From positions 4,050,001-4,114,000 of the forward strand of contig NZ_JABRWH010000001.1 in assembly GCF_013248975.1 (NCBI RefSeq): a stretch of 64,000 bases of DNA. The letters are read 5' to 3'. The stretch is from Neobacillus endophyticus. GTDB lineage: Bacteria > Bacillota > Bacilli > Bacillales > Cytobacillaceae. Of the stretch, positions 8,230 through 16,722 are shown one piece after another (positions within the stretch are counted from its first letter, which is position 1; each line of letters begins with the position of its first letter). The notes below the pieces were generated by a model. The model did no database searches. It was not told the DNA's origin and saw only the letters and a list, made by a program, of their open reading frames with translations. Position numbers and translations under genes: made by a program.

Positions 8230-9516
8230 CTATTTTGTAACATCCGCTTTGCATGTTGCAGTCATATTCAATATTGCCTGCCGTTCGTTCCATGTCATTG
8301 GCGGGAGTTCGTTCGGCACTTCAGTCATATCGATGGCGCCGTCAACGGGGCAGACGATCGAACACAAATTACAGCCGACACAATCCTCTTCCCTTACCTT
8401 CAAATAGCTTTTTCCGGAAGGATCCGTCAGCATATCTATACATTGATGGGAGGTATCCTCACAGGCAATATGGCATTTGTTGCAGTTGATACATACATCG
8501 GTATTAATTCGGGCCACGATATTATAGTTGAGGTCGAGATTGCCCCAATCCGAATATTTCGATACCGATTTTCCGATGATGCCGGTCACCGCGGCAATAC
8601 CTTTGCTGTCCAAATAGTTGCTTAATCCTTCGATCATGTCCTCCACAATCCGGAAGCCGTGATGCATGGCAGCTGTACATACTTGCACACCAGTTGCCCC
8701 CATTAAGATGAATTCAACAGCATCCTGCCAATTGGAAATTCCGCCGATTCCTGAGATCGGAACATTAATCCGCGGATGCCTTGCACATTCCGCAACCATG
8801 TTTAAAGCAATTGGCTTCACGGCAGGGCCGCAGTAGCCTCCGTGGGCTCCTTTTCCAGCTACATGTGGAATCGTATTCCATGTATCGAGATCAACCCCCA
8901 TTAAGCTGTTGATCGTGTTGATAAGACTGATGGCATCCGCACCGCCATTTGTTGCAGCTTCTGCCGTTGCTGTGATATCTGTAATGTTTGGTGTTAATTT
9001 TACGATCACTGGAGTTTGCGCCACTTCTTTTACCCAATAGGTTTGCTGCTCTACTAAAGCAGGGACTTGGCCCGAAGCAGATCCCATTCCTCTTTCCGCC
9101 ATTCCGTGAGGACAACCGAAGTTTAATTCCAGTCCGTCCACTCCGACATCCTCTACCCGTTTGACGAGTTCATGCCATTTTTCTTGTTTTGGTTCCACCA
9201 TCAATGACGCAATAATGGCATGATTGGGGAATCTTTTTTTCGTTTCGTAGATTTCCTTTAAGTTCACATCTAGCGGCCGATCTGTGATCAGTTCGATGTT
9301 ATTAAATCCAGCAACCCGGTTGCCGGCAAAACTGATTGCAGCAAATCTTGAGGACACATTTAAAATTGGATCGCCTAGTGTTTTCCACACAGCTCCGCCC
9401 CATCCAGCTTCGAACGCTCTTTGAACTTGGTAGCCGGAATTGGTCGGCGGCGCTGATGCCAGCCAAAAAGGATTCGGCGACTTGATTCCAGCTAAATTTA
9501 TACGTAAATCTGCCAT
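8230..9516 (-). CDS. preA: NAD-dependent dihydropyrimidine dehydrogenase, catalytic subunit PreA
   Basis: 428 residues. The FMN barrel of the dihydroorotate dehydrogenase superfamily covers about residues 1-310 (NPFWLASAPPTNSGYQVQRA, LNFGCPHGMAERGMGSA, ISGIGGISNWQDAVEF). A C-terminal ferredoxin module carries two CxxCxxCxxxC sets (CINCNKCHIAC and CVGCNLCSIVCP). With PreT it reduces uracil or thymine with NADH, the first step of reductive degradation. The ATG at 9516 has AAGGAGG 7 bases upstream. It follows preT by 54 bp, an arrangement known for this two-subunit enzyme. Confidence 0.95.
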   Translation of the reverse strand: MADLRINLAGIKSPNPFWLASAPPTNSGYQVQRAFEAGWGGAVWKTLGDPILNVSSRFAAISFAGNRVAGFNNIELITDRPLDVNLKEIYETKKRFPNHAIIASLMVEPKQEKWHELVKRVEDVGVDGLELNFGCPHGMAERGMGSASGQVPALVEQQTYWVKEVAQTPVIVKLTPNITDITATAEAATNGGADAISLINTINSLMGVDLDTWNTIPHVAGKGAHGGYCGPAVKPIALNMVAECARHPRINVPISGIGGISNWQDAVEFILMGATGVQVCTAAMHHGFRIVEDMIEGLSNYLDSKGIAAVTGIIGKSVSKYSDWGNLDLNYNIVARINTDVCINCNKCHIACEDTSHQCIDMLTDPSGKSYLKVREEDCVGCNLCSIVCPVDGAIDMTEVPNELPPMTWNERQAILNMTATCKADVTK

Positions 9517-9570
9517 CAATTTTCCTCCTTGTTCAAAATAATTTATTTCAATAAATGAGTGGAATCAGCC

Positions 9571-10935
9571 TTAACTGCTAACCGCGGTAAATAAGTGGTG
9601 AATTGCATAAGCAGCTTTTTTGCCCTGCTGAGCGGCTGTCACGACCATCGCTTCTCCTTTTCCTTTACCAAAAATAATATCGCCGCAGGCTGAAATTTTT
9701 GGATTGGAGGTTTGGAATGTAGCGGGATCGACTTTGACGACACCACCTTCATGCTCAAGCTCAAACTGTTCAATTAAAGAAAAATGTCTTGTTTGTCCGA
9801 TGGCCTTCACGACAGCATCGACTGGGATGACGTGTTCCGATCCAGAAATTGGCACAGGCCTTCTTCTACCATCTGGTTCCGGTTCTCCAAGTTGCATCTT
9901 GACGCATTCAATACCCGTTACCTTTCCATCTTGATCACCAATAATTCGTTTCGGAGCTGTCAGCCAGCGGAATTCTACACCATCCTGCTTGGCAAAATCA
10001 TATTCAAAATCATAGGCGGTCATTTCTTCCGCTGTTCGGCGGTAAAGAATTTTGACATTTTCTGCACCCAAGCGAACAGAACAGGTTGCACCGTCAATAG
10101 CTGTATTGCCGGCACCAATTACGACGACTCGTTTTCCAACGAAATCTTGGGTAATGCGGCCATTTTTTGTGGCTTTCACAAATTCGATGGCATCATACAC
10201 GCCGTCTAAGTTCTCGCCATCAATCTGTAGATGAGGGACATGTCCCATGCCCGCAGCCAAAACGATGTGGTCAAATTGGGCTGTCAACTCTTGAACGGTT
10301 ATATCTCTTCCAACCAGTGTATTTGTTCGAATCGTTACATTAAGTTTTTCTACCTGTGACACTTCCCAGAAGGATATCTTTTGAGGTAAGCGGAAGGAAA
10401 CAATTCCATACGAATTTAGTCCGCCTGCTTTTTCTGCGGCTTCAAAAATGGTGACTTCATAACCTAATTTTGCTAATTCTCTGGCAGCAGACAATCCTGC
10501 TGGTCCGGCACCGATTATCGCAATGGTTCGGCCGTTAGGTTCTGATGGAGTAAAAAGGGTTTGCTCATTATGAATGGCCCAATCTGTAGCATAACGCTGC
10601 AATTTCCCTATCATAATTGGTTTAGTAGAATAATTGAGGACGCATGCTCCTTCGCATAATTCTTCTGTCGGGCATACTCTGGCGCAGCTCGCACCTACTG
10701 GATTTGCTGACATAATCGTTTTGGCTGATCCTAGTAAATTTCCTGAAGCAATTTTTTTAATAAAAGCGGGGATATCAATACCTGTTGGACAGGCTTTTAT
10801 ACATGGGGCGTCATAACAATAGAGGCAGCGGTTGGATTCTTCCAACGCTTCTTGGTTTGTAAGACCGTTTTCAACTTCGGCAAAGTTCTTTTCTAATTCT
10901 ATTAAAGAAATGCGCTGCATTTTTTCAACACTCAA
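9571..10935 (-). CDS. preT: Dihydropyrimidine dehydrogenase, NAD(P)H/FAD subunit PreT
   Basis: About 454 residues, of the GltD-like flavoprotein family. The N-terminal Fe-S region (CLYCYDAPCIKACPTG, CARVCPTEELCEGAC) precedes a FAD site (IIGAGPAGLSAARELA) and an NAD site (VVVIGAGNTAID). It passes NADH electrons to PreA. The start is taken as TTG at 10935 because AAAGGAGG lies 7 bases upstream; the upstream ATG at 10983 has no ribosome site. It is the first gene of the cluster, behind a cre-like site and a pair of direct repeats. Confidence 0.94.
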   Translation of the reverse strand: MSVEKMQRISLIELEKNFAEVENGLTNQEALEESNRCLYCYDAPCIKACPTGIDIPAFIKKIASGNLLGSAKTIMSANPVGASCARVCPTEELCEGACVLNYSTKPIMIGKLQRYATDWAIHNEQTLFTPSEPNGRTIAIIGAGPAGLSAARELAKLGYEVTIFEAAEKAGGLNSYGIVSFRLPQKISFWEVSQVEKLNVTIRTNTLVGRDITVQELTAQFDHIVLAAGMGHVPHLQIDGENLDGVYDAIEFVKATKNGRITQDFVGKRVVVIGAGNTAIDGATCSVRLGAENVKILYRRTAEEMTAYDFEYDFAKQDGVEFRWLTAPKRIIGDQDGKVTGIECVKMQLGEPEPDGRRRPVPISGSEHVIPVDAVVKAIGQTRHFSLIEQFELEHEGGVVKVDPATFQTSNPKISACGDIIFGKGKGEAMVVTAAQQGKKAAYAIHHLFTAVSS

Positions 10936-10960
10936 AGAGAATCCTCCTTTAATGAATGGT

Positions 10961-11004
10961 ATTATCAAACATATGAGAATCAAACTAAAATGTAAGCGCT
11001 TATA
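10961..11004 (-). promoter_or_regulatory. Likely preT promoter with adjoining cre-like site
   Basis: TGTAAGCGCTTATA (10991-11004) fits the CcpA site consensus TGWNANCGNTNWCA at 13 of 14 positions. It abuts a weak minus-strand promoter, TTTAGT (10984-10989), 17 bp, GATAAT (10961-10966). This predicts carbon catabolite repression of pyrimidine degradation. The rest of the 10936-11337 interval holds the direct repeats below and no gene. Confidence 0.6.
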
Positions 11005-11116
11005 TTAATGATTGTTAATAAAACCTGACCATCCTCCTTCATTTGTTTTGTGTATTTTGCTGAAAATTCTGCATCCATTTTTAATTTTACAAACAATTAA
11101 TAAACAATTCACCTGA

Positions 11117-11162
11117 CAATCTGTAAAATGATGTGTTCAATTGTTTGAGCAATCTGTAAAAT
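11117..11162. repeat. 13-bp direct repeat pair upstream of preT
   Basis: CAATCTGTAAAAT occurs perfectly at 11117-11129 and 11150-11162, 33 bp apart (about three helical turns). A one-mismatch copy lies before mmsA at 4629. This is a candidate binding site for the PucR-type regulator, though it lies over 160 bp from the putative preT start, so it may act at a distance or on another promoter. Confidence 0.5.
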
Positions 11163-11318
11163 AGTTCTTACTAAAATAGTAAGGCTTGGGCCAATTTTTT
11201 GAGAATATAGTTATCAATTTAACATAATGAAGGTGAAAATTTTGTAATTTAATAGAAGCTTTGGATTTTCTTTTTTGTAAAAATTCGTCAAGTATTATCG
11301 TATTTAAGCAAATTAAAA

Positions 11319-11339
11319 AGTGCACCGAGCAGGTACACT
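11319..11339 (-). terminator. Terminator of the HemD-like gene
   Basis: Minus-strand AGTGTACC and GGTGCACT (one G-U pair) around a 5-nt loop, then TTTTT. The stem overlaps the stop codon. Confidence 0.65.
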
Positions 11340-12153
11340 ATTTTTGACATCCTTTATAATATTGCGATAGTTCTATGATCAATGCCCCGATTCTTTCATT
11401 TTCCGGAACAAGCAGCCGATCGACTCCAACTTCTCTTAAAGCTTCGGCCGTTACCTTGCCAATGGCAGCTGCTATAATATTTCGGTTAAATTGTTCAACA
11501 ATTTCCTCATAAATGGTATGTACTCTTGCATAATTAAATAAAGAATGCACTTGGGTTGCGGTTGTAAAACAGACTGCATCACATTGATTGGATTTAATTT
11601 CATGACATAATTGTTCAACTACTGCATCTTCAGGTGCAATATGCTGATATGGCAGCAATTTTTGAATGACCGCTCCCTTGTTTTTCAAAAATGATGATAA
11701 GGCAGGAGCTTCTTCGCCATGAAGTTGGATCATTACTTTATTACCGCTGAAGGAATGATTTTCAAGTGCTGAAATCAGCCCTTTGGTCGTGCCATCATCA
11801 TCTACTGCAATCGGATTAATTCCCAATTTTTTTAATGCAGCTTTTGTTTTATATCCTCTTGCCGCAACCTTTGCCTCCTGAATACGAATCAAAAATTCTT
11901 CTTTAAGACTCAACTTTTCTGCCAGATTAAGAAGCGCTTCAAGACCGATACTGGTGGTAAATATGACCCAATGAGCACCTTCCTCCATAAATTTGACGAG
12001 TTCAGGTTCAACTTCCTTTTCGGCTAAAAAAACCGTTCCTTGCATGGGGCGTATAAGTGGAATGCCTCCCTGTTTGTCAATTATTGTGCTGACCTCTTCT
12101 ATTTTTCGCGAACCGCAAATGACCACTTTCTTACCAATTAATCCCTTATCCAT
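11338..12153 (-). CDS. Uroporphyrinogen-III synthase (HemD) family protein
   Basis: 271 residues with the two-lobed HemD-type fold: GKKVVICGSRKIEEVSTII at the start, then WVIFTTSIGLEALL, VAARGYKTKAALKKLG, AVCFTTATQVHSLF and AAIGKVTAEALREVGV. The family cyclises hydroxymethylbilane for heme and siroheme. The ATG at 12153 has AAAGGA 7-8 bases upstream; in-frame upstream codons lack one. The main heme hemD would normally sit in a hem operon, which is not seen here. This isolated copy beside narGHJI may be a paralog supplying nitrate/nitrite enzymes, or may be regulatory. Catalytic competence is not shown. Confidence 0.78.
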   Translation of the reverse strand: MDKGLIGKKVVICGSRKIEEVSTIIDKQGGIPLIRPMQGTVFLAEKEVEPELVKFMEEGAHWVIFTTSIGLEALLNLAEKLSLKEEFLIRIQEAKVAARGYKTKAALKKLGINPIAVDDDGTTKGLISALENHSFSGNKVMIQLHGEEAPALSSFLKNKGAVIQKLLPYQHIAPEDAVVEQLCHEIKSNQCDAVCFTTATQVHSLFNYARVHTIYEEIVEQFNRNIIAAAIGKVTAEALREVGVDRLLVPENERIGALIIELSQYYKGCQK

Positions 12154-12357
12154 GTTATATTCCTTTCGCATTCGGTTATTAATAGAATGGTTGAATGTTC
12201 TAACCTTTTTTAAGTGAAACAATATCTTTCATTATAATAGTGAAAGGGTTCTATTGGAAAGCAAGAAATTAGCAAAAATGGCAAAGATGGAATGATTAGT
12301 GATGTCATTCATGGACATACTGAAGGATGTGAATTGGTTGATAAGGAGGAATTACGT

Positions 12358-12657
12358 ATGAATAATGATAATCAGTTCAGTAACTTTATAAATGACGTTT
12401 CACTGCAAACGAAAATAGAAAATATCTGGTGCAATACTTGCGGTTCATGGGCAAATTGCAATGAAGCCAATATCCAAGCTTTTCTATCCCAATGTCTTGA
12501 GTATGGTATTGATCCGCAATTTGGTATGGGCTGGGTTGAGCAGCATAAGAATGAAATCCCAAATTGGTCTCGTATCTCCGCTGTTAGTCTTGATTGGCTG
12601 AGTGACCATTCATCAACAAGCTCACCCATTACCCAAACAGATGAAAATCTTAGTTAA
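12358..12657 (+). CDS. Small Cys-containing protein upstream of narG
   Basis: 99 residues, not recognised. The ATG at 12358 is chosen because AAGGAGG lies 8 bases upstream; an upstream in-frame ATG at 12292 has none. It contains a compact Cys group (IWCNTCGSWANCNEANI, then a Cys in LSQC), which could bind a metal, and a C-terminal Ser/Thr-rich tail. It stands between the HemD-like gene and nar, with its own terminator, so it is probably transcribed alone. A link to nitrate respiration is only positional. Confidence 0.7.
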   Translation: MNNDNQFSNFINDVSLQTKIENIWCNTCGSWANCNEANIQAFLSQCLEYGIDPQFGMGWVEQHKNEIPNWSRISAVSLDWLSDHSSTSSPITQTDENLS

Positions 12658-12701
12658 TAGGTTAAGAAAAGATTTTGTTTTTGTTATATCAATATCCTGA
12701 A

Positions 12702-12727
12702 GACTGCTAAATCGCAGTCCTTTTTTT
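12702..12727 (+). terminator. Terminator before the nar promoter region
   Basis: GACTGC (12702-12707) pairs with GCAGTC (12714-12719), followed by C and seven T. It insulates narG from the 99-residue gene. Confidence 0.8.
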
Positions 12728-12907
12728 ATGATTGGCGCTGTAAAATTTGGCTGTTGATTTCCGCTCCAATCAACTGTGTTTAAATATCAACAATGTTCTT
12801 TAACATACCATATGATTTAAAACAAATTTCTCACCATTTCCCCTTTTACATCTTCATTTTATCTAACGCACCTTAAAGTTTGACTATTTTGTGACAGCTT
12901 TTCATCT

Positions 12908-12923
12908 TGTGATGTAAGTCACG
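12908..12923. promoter_or_regulatory. Fnr box upstream of narGHJI
   Basis: TGTGATGTAAGTCACG matches the Bacillus Fnr consensus TGTGA-N6-TCACA except for the last base. It lies about 119 bp before narG and just upstream of AT-rich -10 candidates (TATATT at 12938, TAAAGT at 12946). The second would place the box near -41.5, as in Fnr-activated promoters. The interval 12728-13041 holds no other gene. Confidence 0.75.
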
Positions 12924-13041
12924 GTTTTGGCGATCTCTATATTGCTAAAGTAATGATGAAAAAATTACTAAATTGTTAACATTTGCTTCAACGCTTTAAT
13001 CCGCTAATTAAAATCCATGGTATAAAAGGGGCGAAAGAAAT

Positions 13042-16000
13042 ATGAAGAAGAAGCGATCACCACTAATCAATCGCTTAAGATATTTAACTCCAATTGAAAA
13101 ACAATCCAATAACCACAGTCAAACCACTTATGAAAACCGTGATTGGGAACGCGCATATCGCGGAAGATGGCAGCATGATAAGGTAGTTCGCTCCACCCAC
13201 GGAGTCAACTGTACAGGTTCATGCAGCTGGAACATATTTGTGAAGGATGGCATCGTGACATGGGAAGGTCAGCAGACAGACTACCCTTCAACAGGCCCTG
13301 ATATGCCGGACTTTGAACCGCGCGGCTGTCCTCGAGGCGCAAGTTTTTCATGGTATATTTACAGTCCGCTTCGTGTGAAGTATCCATATGTACGCGGCAT
13401 TTTATTGAACATGTGGCGTGAAGCCTTAATGGAGAATGCGAATCCTTTGGATGCATGGAAAAGTATTGTGGAAAATCCTGAGAAAGCAAAAGCTTACAAA
13501 CAGGCACGTGGTAAAGGCGGTTTAGTACGGGCTGAATGGCCGGAGGTTCTTAAGCTAATCTCTTCTTCCCTTCTTTACACTGTGATCAAATATGGCCCTG
13601 ACCGAAATGCTGGATTTTCACCCATTCCAGCCATGTCAATGGTCAGCTATGCTTCAGGTTCCCGATTTATGTCACTGATGGGCGGACCTATGCTGAGTTT
13701 CTACGATTGGTATGCTGACCTGCCTCCTGCTTCCCCACAAATTTGGGGTGACCAGACAGATGTACCGGAAAGCAGTGATTGGTACAATTCAGGCTACATT
13801 TTGACATGGGGTTCAAACGTGCCGCAAACCCGTACACCAGATGCTCACTTCCTTGCAGAGGTAAGATATCGCGGTACAAAAGTGGTTTCTGTTAGCCCTG
13901 ACTATGCAGAGTCCACTAAATTCTCAGATGATTGGCTGAAGGTAAAACAAGGTACTGACGGTGCTCTGGCTATGGCAATGGGTCACGTCATTTTAAAAGA
14001 ATTTTATGTAGATCAACAGCAAGAATATTTCATTCGTTATGCAAAGCAATATACGGACTTCCCATTTGTCGTTACATTAAAACAAGACGGTGAACACTTT
14101 ATTCCAGATCGATTCCTGAATGCATCAGATCTTGGGAAAGATGTCGGCAATGGCGAGTTTAAACCTGTCCTTTGGAACGATTTAAATGACAAGCTGGTTA
14201 TTCCTAATGGGACAATGGGTTCCAGATGGGAAGACAAAGCGAAATGGAATTTAAAAATGATCGATGAAGAAACAGGAGAAAGGATCGATCCAAGATTGTC
14301 ATTCAAAGGTATTGAAGAAGCAATTGGAACCGTTAAGATTCCTTACTTCTCTCAAAGCGGCAATGAAATACTTTATCGAAATGTTCCTGTTAAAAAAGTG
14401 GAAGCAAATGGTGAAGTGATCTATACCACTACAGTATTCGATCTAACATTGGCCAACTATGGTGTTGACCGTGGTTTAGGGGGGCAAGCAGCCAAAACAC
14501 TTGGAAATGATATTCCCTTCACACCCGCATGGCAGGAACGGATTACTGGAGTTAAACAAGAGCTGGTGACAAAAATCGCCCGTGAATTTGCTCAAAATGC
14601 TCTTGATACAAACGGGCGTTCAATGATTATTGTCGGAGCAGGAATTAATCACTGGTTTAACGCCGATACCATCTACCGAGCCGTGTTAAATCTAGTACTA
14701 TTTGTCGGTGTACAAGGTGTTAACGGAGGCGGCTGGGCGCACTATGTCGGTCAGGAAAAGCTTCGCCCTGCTGAAGGCTGGCAAACGATTGCTACCGCGA
14801 AAGACTGGACAGGTCCTGCCAAATTACAAAACGGTACTTCCTTCTTCTATTTCACAACCGACCAATGGCGATACGAGGAGCAGCCGGTTAGCGAACATAT
14901 TTCGCCGCTTTACAACAAGGCCCGTTATGACCATTATGCCGATTACAATGTATTGGCTGCAAGGCTAGGCTGGCTCCCATCCTATCCAACCTTTAACCAA
15001 AACGGCATTGAACTATATAAGGAAGCAGAAAAAAATGGTTATACCAATCCTGAAGAAGTTGGTAAATATGTTGCTGAGAAGCTAAAAGATCGAAAACTAC
15101 AATTTGCCATTGAAGATCCAGATAATCCAGTTAATTTCCCTAGGAATCTATTTGTCTGGCGTTCTAATTTGATTTCCAGTTCGGGAAAAGGTCATGAATA
15201 TTTCTTGAAGCACCTGCTGGGTACAACCAATGGCTTGCTGAATGATGATGGAGACTCCTTAAGACCGGAAGAAGTGAAATGGCATGACGATGCACCAGAA
15301 GGAAAACTAGACTTGTTGATTAATCTTGATTTCCGTATGGCAGGCACGGCGCTTTATTCTGATATCGTTCTCCCTGCTGCCACATGGTATGAAAAGCATG
15401 ATTTAAGCAGTACGGATATGCATCCATTTATCCATCCATTTAATCCGGCGATTTCATCTCCTTGGGAATCCCGTTCTGATTGGGATATTTTTAAACTATT
15501 AGCCAAAACCGTCTCCGAACTGGCTGCAACGTTAAATATAGAGCCGATGAAAGAAATAGTTGCAACACCACTGTTACATGATACACCACAAGAATTGGCT
15601 CAGCCGCTTGGGAAGATCAAGGATTGGAGCAAGGGTGAATGCGAACAAATCCCAGGGAAAACAATGCCGCAAATTCATGTGGTCGAACGAGATTACAAAC
15701 TGATTTTTGCCAAAATGACCTCCCTTGGTCCTAATGTAAAAAATGCACCTTATGGTATTAAAGGAATCAATTGGTCAGCAGCAGATGAATATGAAAAATT
15801 GAAAAAAGTGTTAGGTACTGTCTGCGGAGGCGTTGGGGATGGCTGTCCAAAAATTGAAACAGCTAAAAGCGTTTCCGATGCGATTTTAACGTTATCGTCA
15901 ACATCTAATGGACGAATGGCTGTCAAGGCATGGGAAGCATTGGAGAAGAAAACGGATCTTGAATTAGTTGACTTGGCTGCTGAACGTGAAGAGGAATGCT

Positions 16001-16722
16001 TTACATTTGAGCAAATTACAGCACAGCCAAAAACAGTCATCACCTCCCCTGCTTTCAGCGGCTCTGAAAAAGGCGGCCGCAGGTACTCACCATTTACAAC
16101 AAATGTTGAGCGGCTGATTCCGTGGAGAACGGTAACGGGAAGACAATCTTTCTATGTTGACCACGAGATGATGCAGGAATTTGGTGAAGCGATGGCAACC
16201 TTTAAGCCGATTTTGAACCATAAACCATTTAGGAAAAATCGGCCAGAGGTCGAAGGAAAAGAGATTGTTTTAAATTATTTGACACCGCATAATAAATGGT
16301 CCGTTCACAGCATGTATTTTGATTCACAGCCGATGCTTACCCTTTTCCGCGGCGGACCGACTGTATGGATGAATAAAGATGATGCAGCCGATGTGGGAAT
16401 TATGGACAATGATTGGATTGAATGCTTTAACCGAAATGGCGTTGTCGTTGCCAGAGCAGTTGTCTCCCATCGGATTCCAAGAGGAATGGCCTTTATGCAC
16501 CATGCACAAGACCGGCATATTAATGTGCCAGGTACCAAATTAACAAACAACCGCGGCGGGACTCACAACAGCCCAACCCGTATTCATGTGAAGCCGACAC
16601 ATATGATTGGCGGTTATGGACAACTGAGTTATGGCTTTAACTATTACGGACCAACTGGAAACCAACGTGACTTAAATGTTGTCATCCGTAAACTTAAGGA
16701 GGTTGATTGGCTTGAAGATTAA
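13042..16722 (+). CDS. narG: Respiratory nitrate reductase, alpha (molybdenum) subunit
   Basis: 1226 residues, normal NarG length. It reduces nitrate to nitrite at a bis-MGD molybdenum centre on the inner face of the membrane. The N-terminal FS0 cluster ligands His53, Cys57, Cys61 and Cys96 are visible (THGVNCTGSCSW ... RGCPRGA). The Mo-ligand region is in IWGDQTDVPESSDWYNS, and the molybdopterin-binding C-terminal domain is complete (NNRGGTHNSPTRIHVKP). No Tat leader is seen, as usual. The ATG has AAAGGGG upstream. It is the first gene of narGHJI; its 3' end overlaps narH by 11 bases, implying translational coupling. Confidence 0.98.
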   Translation: MKKKRSPLINRLRYLTPIEKQSNNHSQTTYENRDWERAYRGRWQHDKVVRSTHGVNCTGSCSWNIFVKDGIVTWEGQQTDYPSTGPDMPDFEPRGCPRGASFSWYIYSPLRVKYPYVRGILLNMWREALMENANPLDAWKSIVENPEKAKAYKQARGKGGLVRAEWPEVLKLISSSLLYTVIKYGPDRNAGFSPIPAMSMVSYASGSRFMSLMGGPMLSFYDWYADLPPASPQIWGDQTDVPESSDWYNSGYILTWGSNVPQTRTPDAHFLAEVRYRGTKVVSVSPDYAESTKFSDDWLKVKQGTDGALAMAMGHVILKEFYVDQQQEYFIRYAKQYTDFPFVVTLKQDGEHFIPDRFLNASDLGKDVGNGEFKPVLWNDLNDKLVIPNGTMGSRWEDKAKWNLKMIDEETGERIDPRLSFKGIEEAIGTVKIPYFSQSGNEILYRNVPVKKVEANGEVIYTTTVFDLTLANYGVDRGLGGQAAKTLGNDIPFTPAWQERITGVKQELVTKIAREFAQNALDTNGRSMIIVGAGINHWFNADTIYRAVLNLVLFVGVQGVNGGGWAHYVGQEKLRPAEGWQTIATAKDWTGPAKLQNGTSFFYFTTDQWRYEEQPVSEHISPLYNKARYDHYADYNVLAARLGWLPSYPTFNQNGIELYKEAEKNGYTNPEEVGKYVAEKLKDRKLQFAIEDPDNPVNFPRNLFVWRSNLISSSGKGHEYFLKHLLGTTNGLLNDDGDSLRPEEVKWHDDAPEGKLDLLINLDFRMAGTALYSDIVLPAATWYEKHDLSSTDMHPFIHPFNPAISSPWESRSDWDIFKLLAKTVSELAATLNIEPMKEIVATPLLHDTPQELAQPLGKIKDWSKGECEQIPGKTMPQIHVVERDYKLIFAKMTSLGPNVKNAPYGIKGINWSAADEYEKLKKVLGTVCGGVGDGCPKIETAKSVSDAILTLSSTSNGRMAVKAWEALEKKTDLELVDLAAEREEECFTFEQITAQPKTVITSPAFSGSEKGGRRYSPFTTNVERLIPWRTVTGRQSFYVDHEMMQEFGEAMATFKPILNHKPFRKNRPEVEGKEIVLNYLTPHNKWSVHSMYFDSQPMLTLFRGGPTVWMNKDDAADVGIMDNDWIECFNRNGVVVARAVVSHRIPRGMAFMHHAQDRHINVPGTKLTNNRGGTHNSPTRIHVKPTHMIGGYGQLSYGFNYYGPTGNQRDLNVVIRKLKEVDWLED

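Noticed and set aside
9784..10209. 141-codon plus-strand ORF inside preT
   Set aside because: Antisense shadow of a clear preT coding frame.
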